Of a stretch of DNA of 64,000 nt, positions 63,092 through 64,000 are shown piece by piece. This stretch comes from Kiritimatiellia bacterium (GTDB lineage: Bacteria; Verrucomicrobiota; Kiritimatiellia; WLWN01). The notes under the pieces are model-generated. The model did not search any database. It was not told where the DNA came from and was given only the letters and a program-made list of their open reading frames with translations. Position 1 is the stretch's first letter, and the number at the start of each line of letters is the position of its first letter. Location: positions 945,792-1,009,791 of the forward strand of contig WLWN01000001.1 of the NCBI GenBank assembly GCA_012103575.1. The letters are read 5' to 3'. The translations under genes were made by a program, and so were the position numbers.

Positions 63092-63686
63092 TTAATCCTG
63101 TTGTTTGAGGTGGCGTAGTTGCAAAAGAGAAATTGTATGAAGAATGATCCAGAAAGGGACGGCAAAGGTTGGAATTAAGCTTAGCGGGAGGTCTTGCATA
63201 ATATCCGATGTCGTCTGGTCAGAGAGGATCCCTGCGGGTGTGCTTCCAGATAGAACCCCGCCGCCTATTGCGCCGATAAAGTCGAGCAATCCAAGCACAT
63301 TAAGTGCGATCGCGTGTCGATACCAATTCGGGGTTTTTCGTGCGATCGCGATGACTACGAATGGCGCGTAGGCCCTCAATGATGTCACCAACACCAGCTG
63401 GCCAGGCAAAGGTTCCGGGCAGTAGCCCGAAGTGAAAGAGAACAAGAAACATGATGCCCACGAGACGCCACGCTTGAATGGCTGTTATCAGTTGTAAATC
63501 GAGTTGCATGGAAAGTCTCTGGACCTTTTCTGAACTAGCATAGGCTAGCGCAAACAGTACGGGGGGGCCAATAACTGAGAGCAAGAAAGCGAGGGGTAAG
63601 GTATTGGGGTCTACTGTAAACACACCGAGAACATTCAGTCCAAGGGACAGAATGAACCATGTTAGGACGATACTCTTTAACTGCAT
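63092..63686 (-). pseudogene. Small integral membrane protein, frameshifted
   Basis: The first frame starts 'MQLKSIVLTWFILSLGLNVLGVF' and holds three or four hydrophobic helices ending 'FGLLPGTFAWPAGVGDIIEGL'. It then goes off frame after about residue 108. The second frame continues 'AYAPFVVIAIARKTPNWYRHAIALNVLGLLDFIGAIGGGV' to a basic end. A one-base change near 63375 joins them. No function is recognised. Confidence 0.75.
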
Positions 63687-63883
63687 TCGATACTCTTTTT
63701 AGGGAATGTTAAACCTCTTAATCCAAAACGTCTAGATATTGAGCTTTAAATTACAAAGAAATCCAATCCTTGCGAAGGAGAGATTAAAGAAGTTCCATGG
63801 TGGTAGAGTAACAATACAAGTGCAAAGGTCCGCAGCATAGTTCATTCTTTGGGTATCTGACCCCCCCCAAAGGAGAACATAGA

Positions 63884-64000
63884 ATGCCACGAACCTACGA
63901 ACATTTAAACCGTTATGAACGAGAAGTGATAGCCCAGATGCTAAAAGAAAAATATAGCTTATCTCAAATTGGCCGTCACTTGGGCCGATCCCCCTCGACT
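63884..64000 (+). CDS. IS30-family transposase, N-terminal part (cut by window edge)
   Basis: The frame starts 'MPRTYEHLNRYEREVIAQMLKEKYSLSQIGRHLGRSPST', the IS30 helix-turn-helix start with the 'S-x-x-x-I-A-x-x-L-x-R-x-x-S-T' pattern. It has a strong aaggag site upstream and continues past the window. It differs from the IS30 copy at 29303, so the two are separate families of IS30. Confidence 0.85.
   Translation, partial: MPRTYEHLNRYEREVIAQMLKEKYSLSQIGRHLGRSPST

Noticed and set aside
1..64000. CRISPR arrays, tRNA or rRNA genes
   Set aside because: No regularly spaced repeats and no cloverleaf or rRNA-like sequence were noticed on reading either strand; a covariance-model scan was not possible.

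Overview
The window comes from a Gram-negative bacterium of moderately low GC. Supporting evidence is an LptF/LptG-type lipopolysaccharide permease, GDP-heptose synthesis, a WbaP-type initiating glycosyltransferase and a TorF-like porin remnant. No rRNA or tRNA was seen, so the lineage cannot be fixed. The region carries many insertion sequences, toxin-antitoxin pairs and genes broken by single small lesions. This fits a genome undergoing decay, although assembly error could mimic some one-base frameshifts.

Bases 1-26400 form a surface-polysaccharide locus. It opens with the tail of a membrane protein (possibly the polymerase), a GT-C transferase and its likely partner, a polyprenyl-phosphate sugar synthase. 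Nucleotide-sugar epimerase and dehydrogenase genes follow. Next is a compact cluster for GDP-D-glycero-alpha-D-manno-heptose (SIS isomerase, kinase, guanylyltransferase, bisphosphatase) that also contains a transaldolase, SDR and Gfo/Idh oxidoreductases and a methyltransferase broken by a 16-bp tandem duplication. After that come glycosyltransferases, methyltransferases, an SGNH hydrolase, a pyruvyl transferase-like protein, a WecG/TagA-type transferase and the WbaP-type initiating enzyme. Three toxin-antitoxin modules lie between the sugar genes.

Bases 26500-44750 are mainly metabolic: NADP glutamate dehydrogenase, malic enzyme, the pyruvate dehydrogenase operon (aceE-aceF-lpd) and a biotin cluster (bioF-bioH-like-bioC-bioD-bioA divergent from bioB). 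Between malic enzyme and lpd lie a truncated IS30 cut by an IS630, a frameshifted PP2C phosphatase and a porin stub.

Bases 44750-55420 hold two inverted, defective IS1380-like elements with perfect 5-bp target duplications. They flank pgm/manB, cysK, mnmA, an L,D-transpeptidase and a TlpA-like protein. Three 163-bp palindromic MITE-like elements, also with 5-bp duplications, share the IS terminal sequence; one interrupts a D-Ala-D-Ala ligase remnant. A dUTPase and trxB follow. The rest holds an LptF/G permease, an epimerase, an M48 peptidase with two YbjQ-like genes, a large uncharacterised protein with glycosyltransferase-like motifs, small redox and stress-type genes (some broken), and the start of another IS30 transposase at the right edge.
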